Below are positions 63,424 to 64,000 of a DNA stretch of 64,000 nt, in pieces. Numbering within the stretch: the first letter of the stretch is position 1; each line of letters opens with the position of its first letter. The notes under the pieces were generated by a model. It was not told where the DNA came from and ran no database searches. It was given only the letters and a program-made list of their open reading frames with translations. The translations under genes and the position numbers were made by a program. The stretch is from Selenomonadaceae bacterium (GTDB lineage Bacteria; Bacillota; Negativicutes; Selenomonadales; Selenomonadaceae): positions 1-64,000 of the forward strand of contig JAFZIV010000035.1 in the NCBI GenBank assembly GCA_017554235.1. The letters are read 5' to 3'.

Positions 63424-64000
63424 ATGAGAAATTTAACGGAAGTGTCGCTGAATAATCGCGTGTTGGTGTGGTACTTCATCATAATCACGGCGATTGGCGG
63501 AATTTTTTCATACATAAAACTTGGGCGAATGGAAGACCCGACTTTCACGATTCGCCAAATGATAGTTAGTGCGGTGTGGTTAGGCGCGTCTGCAGAGGAA
63601 ATGCAAAATCAAGTTACCGATAAGCTTGAAAAAAAAATTCAGGATGTACCTAATTTAAAAAAAGTTCGCAGTGAAACCCGCGCAGGTCAAACTATAATTT
63701 ACGTTGAGCTTGATGACGATATGCCGAAAGAAAATATTCGTCCGACTTGGCGCGATGTCAGAAATTTTTGCGAAGACGTTAAGAAAGATTTTCCGAACGG
63801 TGTTTACGGACCTTTTTACAATGACAGATTTGACGACGTTTTCGGTTCAGTCTACGCGATAACGGGCGACGGTTACAGCTATGAAGAAATGCGCCAAAAA
63901 GCGGAGGAAGTGCGGCAACATCTTCTGCAAATTCCGACTGTCCAAAAAGTCACGTTGCTTGGCGAACAGCCGGAAAAAATTTATGTTGAGATTGAAAGCG
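63424..64000 (+). CDS. RND efflux pump, N-terminal part (truncated by the window)
   Basis: The visible 192 residues start MRNLTEVSLNNRVLVWYFII and include the first membrane helix and the start of the pore domain (LGRMEDPTFTIRQMIVSAVW, YGPFYNDRFDDVFGSVYAIT). The gene runs past the end of the window. A close ribosome site is not seen (AAGTTACG only). Its natural partner is the adaptor gene ending at 57724. Confidence 0.93.
   Translation, partial: MRNLTEVSLNNRVLVWYFIIITAIGGIFSYIKLGRMEDPTFTIRQMIVSAVWLGASAEEMQNQVTDKLEKKIQDVPNLKKVRSETRAGQTIIYVELDDDMPKENIRPTWRDVRNFCEDVKKDFPNGVYGPFYNDRFDDVFGSVYAITGDGYSYEEMRQKAEEVRQHLLQIPTVQKVTLLGEQPEKIYVEIES

Overview
The window looks like a chromosomal segment of a low-GC, Gram-negative-walled Firmicute, most likely a member of the Negativicutes (Selenomonadales). 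The core genes are Firmicute-type: divIC, sepF, rodZ, diadenylate cyclase and YbbR, RNase J, HPr with a regulatory Ser, the ftsH-hpt-tilS cluster, and a hybrid kinase. Outer-membrane-type machinery is present as well: ExbB/ExbD and a lipoprotein adaptor with an RND pump. No tRNA, rRNA or CRISPR array was seen.

Layout. 0.1-3.8 kb (minus): an Avd/S23-like four-helix-bundle gene bracketed by inverted degenerate repeats, a GntR/FCD regulator, ispE and a GT2 glycosyltransferase. 3.8-8.3 kb (minus): one operon divIC-S1 protein-tilS-hpt-ftsH with a recognisable promoter and terminator. 8.4-11.4 kb (minus): a small zinc-ribbon protein, a cob(I)alamin adenosyltransferase and groES-groEL. 11.46-11.93 kb: no ORF, but a 236-bp mobile element with its own promoter and a conserved structured RNA-like block; a near-identical copy lies just after hisZ at 44.6 kb. 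11.9-25.0 kb (plus, mostly): ilvB, a chemoreceptor, trkA, a Uma2 nuclease, ybbR, a FakA-like protein without its catalytic motif (minus), an enlarged FtsA-like protein and two glycosyltransferases. 25-31 kb (minus): cupin, a repeat-containing hypothetical, a kinase-associated HTH protein, an IS1182-type relic, ptsI, ptsH and cobD. 31-44.6 kb: rnj, exbBD, an ArsB/NhaD-type transporter, trxB-grx-gpx, rpsT, sepF, a CorC-like protein, rodZ, a B12-type radical SAM protein, pgeF and hisZ.

44.9-49.5 kb is a decayed or phase-variable surface-sugar region: a GDPD-like gene with a C9 tract that shifts its frame, a sugar or choline kinase-like phosphotransferase, and a nucleotidyltransferase gene split by an IS5-family and an IS982-family insertion. 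49.6-57.7 kb: a GH32 sucrose hydrolase, a large hybrid histidine kinase, a PHP phosphoesterase, a YvyF-like zinc protein, cdaA and an RND adaptor.

57.7-63.4 kb is a defence or toxin island wedged between the RND adaptor gene and its pump gene. It contains an EcoRI-family adenine methyltransferase, a fused MNT-HepT (antitoxin-toxin) ORF, a second MNT-HepT pair that is frameshifted and interrupted by a TnpB transposon, a Fic enzyme, and a DUF262-HNH nuclease.

Three patterns run across the window. First, the octamer CTGCGCGG (either strand) occurs about forty times where less than one is expected by chance. Second, intergenic inverted arrays of 7-11 bp words often supply stop codons to neighbouring genes. 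Third, TTG start codons behind strong Shine-Dalgarno sequences are very common.
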